From the NCBI GenBank assembly GCA_008933765.1, contig WBUK01000008.1, positions 81,308 to 145,307 of the forward strand: a stretch of DNA of 64,000 bases. The letters are read 5' to 3'. The stretch is from Ignavibacteriaceae bacterium. GTDB taxonomy: Bacteria > Bacteroidota > Ignavibacteria > Ignavibacteriales > Ignavibacteriaceae. The notes under the pieces were generated by a model. That model saw nothing but the letters and a program-made list of their open reading frames with translations. It ran no database searches and was not told the origin of the DNA. Positions within the stretch are counted from its first letter, which is position 1, and every line of letters begins with the position of its first letter. Below are positions 1 to 7,497 of this stretch, in pieces. The translations under genes and the position numbers were made by a program.

Positions 1-1175
1 ATAGTAGCAAATCCGTCAACTGCGTCAAATACACTTGTGCCCTGAATCAGCTGGTCGTTGAAATCAGCGCCGATATAAAGGTAACCATCCCTGTGGAAAT
101 ATCTGATGGTAACATCACCCGGATCAACAATCGGAGGGCGGCTGCCCTGTACTAATTCAGGCTGATATTGCCCGCTTACATAGGGACCTATCCCCGGATA
201 GGCTGCCCTTCCGAGGGAATCATCCCATTTAATGGAAACAGTTGTAGCACCCGACCAAACTTCCTCGTCCAAAACCCCGTCAATTACCGGTGCGGGTTTG
301 TTTGCACCGTTGTAAAGAACTAAGTCCGCAGGTACATCAGGTGCTGTTGCGGTGTTTGTTGTTATATCAGGGCGGGCATAAATACGGGCAGCATTGGAAC
401 CGTTCACATTACCCCATGGAGCCTGGTAATGAACTCTGTTGGTTGAAATTCTCGAAGGCTGATTCCCCCAGACCCAGTCGCAATCCCAGATTGAAAAGTT
501 GAACATAATAACATCACCATCTACGCCGGTGATGTTATAACCCAACTGACTTACATCTATCTTCATTTCTACCATCCAGCCTTCGTCGGGGGTCGAGTCA
601 TCACAGGAAACCCCGCCAACCACTCTGTAGGCGGCATCCCAGGCAGCGCGCTGCTCAGGAGTTCTGGTTGTATCGTCAAAATTACCAAAACGCCCTATGA
701 AGCGGGGTGGCGTCCCCGGTTGTAAATACTGAGGAACATTTAAATACCACCAGGTATAGAAAAACTCGGTCGGAGGGATTGGTCTGTTCCCGTTCGCTTT
801 ATCTCTTATGTTGAAGAGGATTCCGTCCCACCGTGCCCAGTCAGCAATTCCACCGACTGAAGAATCGGGCATCCAAAAACCAAGATAAAGGTAATTACCT
901 TTCACCAAGAATTTAACTGTTGCCCTGACAGGATCAAAGATTGCGGGGTCGTTGAACTCTGAGGTGTAGCCACTTGTGGGTAAAATACCCGGCTGCCCGT
1001 AGATGACCTGAATCGAGTCTGCCTTTGCCCAGTCGGACTCGTTCATTATTCCATCGAGCGTAATATCACCAACTGCAACTTTTGCCCAAATACCATCAGT
1101 GCGGTTGAAATTTTGCGCAAATGCTGTGTTAGCGAGTAAAAAAAGGACAAATAAAAATGACAATGATCGTTTCAT
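1..1175 (-). CDS. Secreted protein with CBM9/DOMON-like domains (3' end outside window)
   Basis: The reading frame is open from the ATG at 1175 to the window edge, about 391 codons, with no stop inside the window. It begins with a signal peptide (MKRSLSFLFVLFLLANTAFA, then Q). The first domain follows a GDITLDGIMNESDW pattern and a second similar domain starts near APVIDGVLDEEVW. Each opens with 'xIDGxxxExxW', the usual beginning of family 9 carbohydrate-binding-like modules of extracellular bacterial proteins. The nearby gene at 10145-12109 has the same pair of domains and a T9SS tail, so this one probably does too, but its C-terminus is not visible. It lies 51 bases downstream of the LacI-type gene on the same strand and closes the sugar locus. 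Expected role: surface or secreted glycan binding, by inference. Confidence 0.75.
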   Translation of the reverse strand, partial: MKRSLSFLFVLFLLANTAFAQNFNRTDGIWAKVAVGDITLDGIMNESDWAKADSIQVIYGQPGILPTSGYTSEFNDPAIFDPVRATVKFLVKGNYLYLGFWMPDSSVGGIADWARWDGILFNIRDKANGNRPIPPTEFFYTWWYLNVPQYLQPGTPPRFIGRFGNFDDTTRTPEQRAAWDAAYRVVGGVSCDDSTPDEGWMVEMKIDVSQLGYNITGVDGDVIMFNFSIWDCDWVWGNQPSRISTNRVHYQAPWGNVNGSNAARIYARPDITTNTATAPDVPADLVLYNGANKPAPVIDGVLDEEVWSGATTVSIKWDDSLGRAAYPGIGPYVSGQYQPELVQGSRPPIVDPGDVTIRYFHRDGYLYIGADFNDQLIQGTSVFDAVDGFAT

Positions 1176-1212
1176 TTTTTTATTCCCGTGTGTTAGTGAT
1201 TGATTGAATTAA

Positions 1213-1230
1213 TTAAAAAATCGTTTTTAA
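1213..1230. promoter_or_regulatory. A/T-rich near-palindrome with central CG, possible LacI-type operator
   Basis: TTAAAAAATCGTTTTTAA is close to two-fold symmetric around a central CG, as LacI-family operators are. It lies in the 51-base gap between the LacI gene and the secreted CBM9-like gene. The claim rests on symmetry and position alone. Confidence 0.3.
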
Positions 1231-2261
1231 AAAACCGGCGACGACGAGGGGACATTACACCCGCAAGAGCCGCCAATAATCAAACCGGTTGATAATTTCT
1301 CGTGATACGCTTCATAAGGGTTCACTTCGCCGTATATCAGTTTTAGCAGGTATTTAACGGCTTTGCTGCCAAGCTCTTCTATTGGTGCGTGAACCGTGGT
1401 TAACCTTGGCGATAAAAGCCGGCTTAAATAGATGTCGTCAAACCCGGTTACGGCGATGTCATCAGGTATCTTAAGTTTAAGCACTTTAGCACCTTCGTAA
1501 ACGCCGAGCGCCATCATATCGTTTGCGGCAAAAATGGCTTCCGGTTTTTCGGTCAGAGTCATTAATCTCATAAAGCCGTAGTAGCCCGATTTCGTGCTGA
1601 AATCACCCTCTACAATCCAGTTTGGGTTAATTTCAATGCCGTGTTTTTCCAAAGTCTTGGTGAACCCGAGGTATCTTTCCTCTGCGTCGCAGTTATCGCC
1701 GGGCCCCTTAATCATCCCAAGTTTTTTGTAGCCGTGTTCTAAAAGGTGCTCAATATTTGCCGTTGTGCCCTGGAAGTTATCGATGCTGATACTTACCGCC
1801 TCATCAATTTCGTTCAGTGAGTTTATTAAAACCACGGGTCGCTTGCTTTTTGCAATGATTTCCGGCACTTCTTTGTGTATGTGCGGCGCCATCATAACTA
1901 CGCCATCCACCCTTCCGGAAGACATGAAATCGATCAGGGTCTCCACATCGTTTCTCTGCCCGTGCGAGCTTGCAACGATTATGAACTTGTTCCACCGGTG
2001 CGCCTCTTCATCAATTCCGTGTATAATATCGGTGAAAAATTCACCGGAAATGTCGGGAATAATCACGCCGATGGTGTCGGTCATATTTGTAGAAAGCCCC
2101 CGAGCCAAAGGACTGGGTTTGTAATCGATCTCTTCGGCTATTTTTAAAATCCGGGTTTTTGTATCGTCTTTAATGAACTTGCTGTTATTAAACGCCCGTG
2201 AAACGGTGGCGATTGAAACACCCGCTAATTTTGCAACTTCGTGTATGTTCTTCTTTGTCAT
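1227..2261 (-). CDS. LacI family transcriptional regulator
   Basis: A 344-residue protein with the complete LacI/GalR layout. The N-terminal helix-turn-helix (IHEVAKLAGVSIATVSRAFN, about residues 6-25) is followed by the hinge helix (YKPSPLARGLSTN). The periplasmic-binding-like effector domain starts at TIGVIIPDIS and includes AIFAANDMMALGVYEGAK and VTGFDDIYLSRLLSPRLTTV, both typical family stretches. Known family role: sugar-responsive repressor or activator. It sits directly after the sugar ABC permease genes and before a secreted CBM9-like gene, so it is the obvious local regulator. CG-centred palindromes at 1213, 9918 and 12143 are candidate operators. The effector cannot be read from sequence; a beta-gluco-oligosaccharide is likely given the neighbours. 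Confidence 0.93.
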   Translation of the reverse strand: MTKKNIHEVAKLAGVSIATVSRAFNNSKFIKDDTKTRILKIAEEIDYKPSPLARGLSTNMTDTIGVIIPDISGEFFTDIIHGIDEEAHRWNKFIIVASSHGQRNDVETLIDFMSSGRVDGVVMMAPHIHKEVPEIIAKSKRPVVLINSLNEIDEAVSISIDNFQGTTANIEHLLEHGYKKLGMIKGPGDNCDAEERYLGFTKTLEKHGIEINPNWIVEGDFSTKSGYYGFMRLMTLTEKPEAIFAANDMMALGVYEGAKVLKLKIPDDIAVTGFDDIYLSRLLSPRLTTVHAPIEELGSKAVKYLLKLIYGEVNPYEAYHEKLSTGLIIGGSCGCNVPSSSPVF

Positions 2262-2427
2262 CTCTTTTATCTTAAAATTAAGCTATTGCGTCTGCAACCT
2301 TTTTCTCTGAATTTTCGATTTTGTCTCTCATAAAACAAAGCCTTTCTCAGTTTTAAATGCTCCAAACATTCATTTTCTCCAAAAAGCATGAGAACCACCC
2401 GAAGAGAGAAAAAAGTATCTGAAAAAT

Positions 2428-2515
2428 CTACTCTTTAACGCTTTCCGTCATTATCCCTTTTATATATTTCAGCAATCTACTCTTTAACGCTTCCCATCAT
2501 TATCCCCTTTATGTA
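2428..2515 (-). repeat. Duplicated 3' tail of the ABC permease gene
   Basis: The last 13 codons of the permease, including the TAG stop (2477-2515), recur 49 bases further on at 2428-2466. The gene ends YIKGIMMGSVKE-stop and the copy reads YIKGIMTESVKE-stop in its own frame. The copy lies past the real stop and has no start of its own. Confidence 0.85.
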
Positions 2516-3289
2516 ATATTTTTGCAAAGCCAGAAAAATCACCATAACCGGCAGAATGGTAATAACACTTCCCGCCATCATCAGTTCGGGGTCTTTCGTG
2601 TGCTCGCCCATCAGGTTCGCAAGCGCAACCGGCAGCGTGTACATTTCGCTGTCGTTCAGCACGATAAGGGGCCACAGGAAGTCATTCCAAGTCCCCATAA
2701 AAGTGAAAATAGCGAGTGTAACCAACACCGGCGCCGCCAAAGGAATGATGATTTTATAATATATTTGAAAATCGTTTGCCCCGTCGATCCTCGCCGATTC
2801 TATCAGGCTGTCGGGGATTGCCATTACGAACTGCCGGATTAAAAAGATACCGAAAACATTCGCCATCCCCGGGATTATAATCGCCATGTATGTGTTCAGA
2901 AAACCAAACTCTTTCAGCATCAGAAACAAAGGCAACATCGTAACCTGTGCCGGTATTACCATCGAACTTAAAAGCATTTTAAATATTGCATCTTTCCCGG
3001 CAAAGCGATACTTAGCAAATGCAAAACCCGCCATCGAGTTAAAGGTTAAAGATACCAAGGTTACCACAACCGATAAAAAGAACGAGTTTAACAGGTTACG
3101 CGACACATCTAACCGTGAAAAAAGGGTTTTGTACTGGTCGAATGTGAACTCGTCGGGCAAAAACCGGGGCGGAAATACCGACGCATGCCCATCAAGCATG
3201 AACGATGCTGAAACCATCCAAATGAAAGGAGCAAGGGTAAGAAAACCCGAAATAATCAGGAATCCGTAAAGAAGTGTTTTCTTACCCAT
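2477..3289 (-). CDS. Sugar ABC transporter permease, MalG/COG0395 type
   Basis: Inner-membrane permease of a carbohydrate ABC importer of the CUT1 type. The chosen ATG at 3289 gives 270 residues starting MGKKTLLYGFLIISG. It is preceded by GGAGAG eight bases upstream, whereas the ATG 27 bases further upstream has no comparable site and lies in a duplicated tail of the previous gene. About six membrane segments are visible. The cytoplasmic EAA loop reads ARIDGANDFQIYYKIIIPLA, the contact site for the ATPase. The partner permease is immediately upstream (3363-4232) and the binding protein before that. No ATP-binding subunit is in the window, so a shared MsmX/MalK-type ATPase encoded elsewhere is likely. 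Confidence 0.92.
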   Translation of the reverse strand: MGKKTLLYGFLIISGFLTLAPFIWMVSASFMLDGHASVFPPRFLPDEFTFDQYKTLFSRLDVSRNLLNSFFLSVVVTLVSLTFNSMAGFAFAKYRFAGKDAIFKMLLSSMVIPAQVTMLPLFLMLKEFGFLNTYMAIIIPGMANVFGIFLIRQFVMAIPDSLIESARIDGANDFQIYYKIIIPLAAPVLVTLAIFTFMGTWNDFLWPLIVLNDSEMYTLPVALANLMGEHTKDPELMMAGSVITILPVMVIFLALQKYYIKGIMMGSVKE

Positions 3290-3363
3290 TAGACTGCTCT
3301 CCTTTTCCGGTACCACATCTGTAGGTATGCTATTTGCACCGTATTACTATCCGAGACGAACAT
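3289..3363 (-). other. 24-codon mini-ORF made by tail duplication, coupled at both ends
   Basis: The upstream permease ends LQMWYQRRRTA-stop, with AGGAGG inside the Arg codons and its stop overlapping an ATG (TAATG at 3361-3365). That ATG opens a 24-codon frame beginning MFVSDS and ending LQMWYRKRRAV-stop. This second tail again carries an AAAAGGAGA ribosome-site sequence and a TAATG overlap with the next permease's ATG (3287-3291). So the whole C-terminal tail, ribosome site and stop/start junction is duplicated with a 74-base period. It may be translated as a coupling relay or be a by-product of duplication. Confidence 0.6.
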
Positions 3364-4232
3364 TACGCTGTTCTCCTCCTCTGATACCACATCTGTAACA
3401 GCGTACCCGTAAGAATGATGATGAAAAGCACGAATGCAATTGCCGACGAATAGCCCATGTTCCACCACCGGAACCCTTCCTGATACATATAAAGAACTAT
3501 GCTCAGTGTGCTGTCTAAGGGACCCCCCTGTGTCATTATGTAAGGTTCTGCGAAAAGCTGGAAATAGCCTATCATCGTAATGATGGTTATAAAAATTGTT
3601 GTCGGCGCCAACATCGGCAGAGTAATTTTGGTGAACCTCTGAAACGCATTTGCTCCTTCAATCTGTGCGGCTTCATAAAGTTCTTCAGGGATGTTCTGCA
3701 GCCCTGCAATAAAAATAATCATGTTGTAACCGAAATTTTTCCAGATTGAAAGCAAAATAATAGAGGGCATCGCCCAGTTTGGATCGCCCAACCAGTCTAT
3801 TTTTTCCACCCCAAGAAAACTTAACCCGTAGTTTAATAGCCCAAACTCCGGGTGGTAAATAAAGCGCCAAACTATCGAAACAGCAACCAGCGTTGTAACC
3901 ACCGGCATAAAATATACCAGACGAAATATCCCTTTGAAACGGACTAATTTTGAGTTCAACAACAGCGCTGCACCCAATGAAATTGCTATGGAAAGGGGAC
4001 CGGAAGCTACAACAAAATAAAAGGTGTTCACCAAAGCTTTCCAAAACAGGTCATTCTCAAAAAGTTTACGGTAGTTTTCCAACCCTGTAAACTGAAACCT
4101 GCTGTAGTTACCTATAGCATATATATCAAAATCAGTGAAACTGATCAGAAATGCGGCGATTACAGGTATAAAAAAGAATACAAATATCGCCGTAAGCGCC
4201 GGTGTCAGAAATAAATATGCTGCTTTTTTCAT
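3363..4232 (-). CDS. Sugar ABC transporter permease, MalF/COG1175 type
   Basis: First of two permeases of the carbohydrate importer, 289 residues and about six transmembrane helices (first: AYLFLTPALTAIFVFFFIPV). The EAA loop is AAQIEGANAFQRFTKITLPM, in the normal place. The family motif TQGGPLDSTLSIVLYMYQEGF precedes the last helices and is typical of CUT1 permeases. It is 34 bases downstream of the solute-binding protein. Its C-terminal codons contain an embedded AGGAGG that probably serves translation of whatever begins at the TAATG overlap. Confidence 0.92.
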   Translation of the reverse strand: MKKAAYLFLTPALTAIFVFFFIPVIAAFLISFTDFDIYAIGNYSRFQFTGLENYRKLFENDLFWKALVNTFYFVVASGPLSIAISLGAALLLNSKLVRFKGIFRLVYFMPVVTTLVAVSIVWRFIYHPEFGLLNYGLSFLGVEKIDWLGDPNWAMPSIILLSIWKNFGYNMIIFIAGLQNIPEELYEAAQIEGANAFQRFTKITLPMLAPTTIFITIITMIGYFQLFAEPYIMTQGGPLDSTLSIVLYMYQEGFRWWNMGYSSAIAFVLFIIILTGTLLQMWYQRRRTA

Positions 4233-4266
4233 ATTTGTTTAAAACCACACGAAAGTTTTTAACAAT

Positions 4267-5571
4267 TTACTTCCCGAGTAACCTTCTTCTTTTTTCTAAA
4301 ATAATGTTAACTTCACGGTCTAAATTTTGCATAGCCTCTTTTGCGGTCATTTTGCCGCGTGCAGCATATTCTGCATATTGTTGCAGTTTAGCCGAAACAA
4401 TCTGCTCCCATTCAGGAATTTTTGGCGTAGCCACCACATTCTGAAATTGCTCATAAAACGCCGGAATGAAAGGATCCTTTTTAAATCCCGGTTCATCCCA
4501 CGCTGAAACCACTGCGGGCAGGTTGTTCGTTTCACCAAAAAACGCCAACTGAGTCCCCTTTTCCGATAGAAATTCAATGAACTTCCAAGCCGCTTCTTTC
4601 TTTTTCGACTGTTTGAACATCACTAAGCTTGCGCCTCCCGCCAGTGATGCCCCCGGATAACCGTTCTTGCCCGGAAGTGGTGCCGTGCCCCACTTCTCGC
4701 CCGTTGAGTCGTTCATCTTTTTCTTCATATCGGGTATGTTCCAGGGTCCCGAAATATAAATCGAAAAATATCCCTCTTCAAAAGCCTGATACACATTAGT
4801 AACCTGCGAAACCCCCAGTGGCGAAAGGCGCTCTTTGTGGAATTTCATCAGAAAATCGAACGCCTCTAAAAATTTATCCCCGCTGAAATTGCCGTAAGTC
4901 CAGTTGTTCTTTAGTAAATCCGACCCGTTTTGTATCCCAAAAATTATGAAAGGCGCCCACTCGTTAGTCGGTAAATATATCGCATATTTGTTGGGATCGT
5001 TTTGCAATTTTACGATCTTTCTCGAGAGATCAAGCAGTTCGTCCCATGTTTTCGGCGGCAGTTCATACCCCGCCTTCTTGAAAATATCCTTACGATAGTA
5101 CATCAAACGGGTATCGATATACCAGGGGATTCCGTAAATTTTCCCACCCACCTCGTTTGTGTTCCAAATACCTTTGAAGTAGTTGCTCTGTTTAACAACC
5201 GCACTTTTTGAAATGTAGCCCTCAAGCGGTTCGAGTGCGTCAAGCAGCACAAACTGCGGCACCCAAGTGTTACCGAGCTGGCAAAGATCGGGTGTGTTAT
5301 CAGCAACAAATGCAGAAATCAGCTTTTCCTGTGCTGCAGTCCACGGCACCATCTGAACCCTCACCTTTATTTCCGGGTGGCGTCTGTAAAACTCAGGAAG
5401 CAGCGCCTGAATCTTCTCCCCCTCTGCACCCATACCCCAAAATGTTATCTCAGTAACCCCCTTTTCTTCCCCCTTACATCCGTAATAAATAAATAAAAAA
5501 GGGAACAGGAACAATCCTATAAACAAAACCAATCTTAAGCGTAGGTTGCCCTGTTCCCTCCAACTATTCAT
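4267..5571 (-). CDS. ABC sugar-binding lipoprotein (family 1 extracellular solute-binding protein)
   Basis: A 434-residue substrate-binding protein. The N-terminus has a hydrophobic signal ending FLFIYYGC, a lipobox with Cys near residue 32, so it should be a membrane-anchored lipoprotein. The mature start EITFWGMGAEGEKIQALLPEF and the later NTPDLCQLGNTWVPQF and GIPWYIDTRLMYYRKD are characteristic of binding proteins for malto-, cello- and other oligosaccharides. The start overlaps the stop of the GH144-like gene by four bases (ATGA, 5568-5571), showing translational coupling of the extracellular enzyme with uptake. The exact sugar cannot be told; beta-glucan oligosaccharides are likely. Confidence 0.93.
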   Translation of the reverse strand: MNSWREQGNLRLRLVLFIGLFLFPFLFIYYGCKGEEKGVTEITFWGMGAEGEKIQALLPEFYRRHPEIKVRVQMVPWTAAQEKLISAFVADNTPDLCQLGNTWVPQFVLLDALEPLEGYISKSAVVKQSNYFKGIWNTNEVGGKIYGIPWYIDTRLMYYRKDIFKKAGYELPPKTWDELLDLSRKIVKLQNDPNKYAIYLPTNEWAPFIIFGIQNGSDLLKNNWTYGNFSGDKFLEAFDFLMKFHKERLSPLGVSQVTNVYQAFEEGYFSIYISGPWNIPDMKKKMNDSTGEKWGTAPLPGKNGYPGASLAGGASLVMFKQSKKKEAAWKFIEFLSEKGTQLAFFGETNNLPAVVSAWDEPGFKKDPFIPAFYEQFQNVVATPKIPEWEQIVSAKLQQYAEYAARGKMTAKEAMQNLDREVNIILEKRRRLLGK

Positions 5572-7496
5572 TTAATCAATACCATTTTACCCGTCAGGGT
5601 GTTGTTGCTATCGGATATTTTGTAAAAATAAACGCCCGAGTTTGCTGTGTTGCCGGCTTGACCCACACCATTCCACTCAAACTCGTGACGCCCTGCGCTG
5701 AAATACCCCTCTTTTTGCTGAACCAAAACCCCAAGCGAGTTGAATATCTGTAGTTTCACATCTCCGGCTGCCGGCAGTGCAAACGCTATTCTGGTTGAAG
5801 GGTTAAACGGATTGGGATAATTCCCCAGCAATTCAAAGCTTTTTGGCACGCCCGCACCATCTGTGGATAAATCATCTTTAACCGAAGTGGTGGTATCCGG
5901 AACAAAACCCACCGCCGTAAGCATCGGAGCAATTTCGGGGTTCGACATGAATTTCTGCCATAACAGCCCCGTTCTGTAGTTTTCGATCATCACTAAGATG
6001 GGCCCCTGGTCAATCGCTAAATAGCTTTGTGCGAACCAACTTTGCCCCGGATGAAACGCATCTTTGAACCCATACTCACCCCATAGATAAGTACCGTAGG
6101 TTCTGTAAAAATTTTTCAAAGCCTCCATCGATTCAACCGGCGTATAGGGCATCGATGAAATTGCCGCACTTGGCGTTATTGTTCCGTTATCCGCCCCGGT
6201 GTTTGGTGCATGAGCCGAGTAACCCCACGGGTCATCCGACGCTGTTAAACCCCAGGTATTTGCGTTGTAGCCGGCATAACCTTTTGGGTTCGCAATGCAA
6301 TAAGCGCGGTTAATTAAGGTTTGGTTACGGTTGTTTTCAAAATAGTTAGCGTACTGATCCTTTTTATGACGCGGGTCAAACCCCAAAAACGAGTAATGTG
6401 CAAAAAAGAGTGGTCCTCCGGTTCCCTGCCCCACCCAAAGCCTGTAGCCGTAGTATGTACCGGTGTTCTGGTAGTTGTTACCCGTCCAGCCAAGCCAGTA
6501 ACAGTTAGCCGGAATCGGATTTGTCGGCGAAGCAATCGCAAGCAGATACATAATAAGCGCTTCCATATACCCGGAAACGGGCATGTTCATTTGCCATCCA
6601 TAGTTAGGCGACCAGTGCCAGTAAAGCTTAAATGTGTTCGGATAGCGGCGGTAAAAATTCCAATCCACCCCTTCCCACGCTTGCGTTATTTTTTGGCGGA
6701 TTTCTGTTTCGGTGGGGTTTGCACCGTCAAAGTATTGCCGAAGCGTTAACAACCCCTGAACCAAAAATGCTGTTTCAACCAGGTCACCACCGTCATCATA
6801 AGTGCTGAAGGGCTGCACTTTCCCGTTAGTTCCGTTAAGCCAGTGCGACCAAGCCCCGTGGAACCGATCGGCTTTATTCAGCAGAAAATTAACAACTTTT
6901 AAGGTTCTTGCCGCCCCCTCTTCGCGGGTTATGTAACCCCTTTCTATCCCAACAGGAATCCCCATTAACCCGAAACCTGAACCACCGGTTGTAACGGTTT
7001 CGCCACTGTTCAGGCGCTCCCGTGCCAAGCCGGAAACGGGGTGCGCATAGTTCCAGAAATAACGAAATGTCGCTTCCTGAACCATATCTAAGAAATCTTC
7101 ATCCTCCATAGGCGAGGTTGTTATTTCTATTTCGGAAGTCATTGGTGATTCGTTGTTTGATGAGTCAAACGCAGTAACGGCAAACACGGCAGTAACGCCG
7201 GTGTTACCCGTCCAAAGCTGATAGTAGTTATCTCTGAAATTTTTTACGGCAGTTTTTACCCATGCGTTGTTTATTTTTTTATAAACATTGTACCCCTTTA
7301 GGTCGGGTTCGCTGTTTGCCATCCATCTCAGCGAAAAATGCTTTTCGTAGCCTTTCCCCACAAATCCCGTCGGTGTTGCCGGGGGATCGGAATCCAAAAT
7401 GGTTTGTGGGGCAGCCTCTGCCCCAATGGTAAGAAAAGCACCAATAAATAAAAGAAAGATAAATCTGTTAATTTGATTTCCCGTGTTCCGTATCAT
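5568..7496 (-). CDS. T9SS-exported GH144-like endo-beta-1,2-glucanase / 'glucoamylase-like' protein
   Basis: A 642-residue secreted enzyme. Signal peptide (FIFLLFIGAFLTIGAEAA), then a fibronectin-III-like module (PPATPTGFVGKGYEK ... GYNVYKK, about 35-125). The catalytic (alpha/alpha)6 domain runs about 135-540. It begins DEDFLDMVQEATFRYFWNYA and contains SGFGLMGIPVGIERGYI, STYDDGGDLVETAFLVQGLL and the late YGFKDAFHPG. These are recognisable features of the 'putative glucoamylase' fold that includes GH144 beta-1,2-glucanases. The C-terminus is a T9SS sorting domain with NYPNPFNPSTRI. It starts one base after the stop of the GH94-type gene. Extracellular hydrolysis followed by uptake and phosphorolysis is the coherent reading; specificity for beta-1,2 linkages is inferred. 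Confidence 0.82.
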   Translation of the reverse strand: MIRNTGNQINRFIFLLFIGAFLTIGAEAAPQTILDSDPPATPTGFVGKGYEKHFSLRWMANSEPDLKGYNVYKKINNAWVKTAVKNFRDNYYQLWTGNTGVTAVFAVTAFDSSNNESPMTSEIEITTSPMEDEDFLDMVQEATFRYFWNYAHPVSGLARERLNSGETVTTGGSGFGLMGIPVGIERGYITREEGAARTLKVVNFLLNKADRFHGAWSHWLNGTNGKVQPFSTYDDGGDLVETAFLVQGLLTLRQYFDGANPTETEIRQKITQAWEGVDWNFYRRYPNTFKLYWHWSPNYGWQMNMPVSGYMEALIMYLLAIASPTNPIPANCYWLGWTGNNYQNTGTYYGYRLWVGQGTGGPLFFAHYSFLGFDPRHKKDQYANYFENNRNQTLINRAYCIANPKGYAGYNANTWGLTASDDPWGYSAHAPNTGADNGTITPSAAISSMPYTPVESMEALKNFYRTYGTYLWGEYGFKDAFHPGQSWFAQSYLAIDQGPILVMIENYRTGLLWQKFMSNPEIAPMLTAVGFVPDTTTSVKDDLSTDGAGVPKSFELLGNYPNPFNPSTRIAFALPAAGDVKLQIFNSLGVLVQQKEGYFSAGRHEFEWNGVGQAGNTANSGVYFYKISDSNNTLTGKMVLIK

Positions 7497-7497
7497 C

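Noticed and set aside
3289..3316. Start of the second permease at the ATG at 3316
   Set aside because: That ATG lies inside the duplicated tail of the upstream gene; the ATG at 3289 has the better ribosome site and overlaps the mini-ORF stop.
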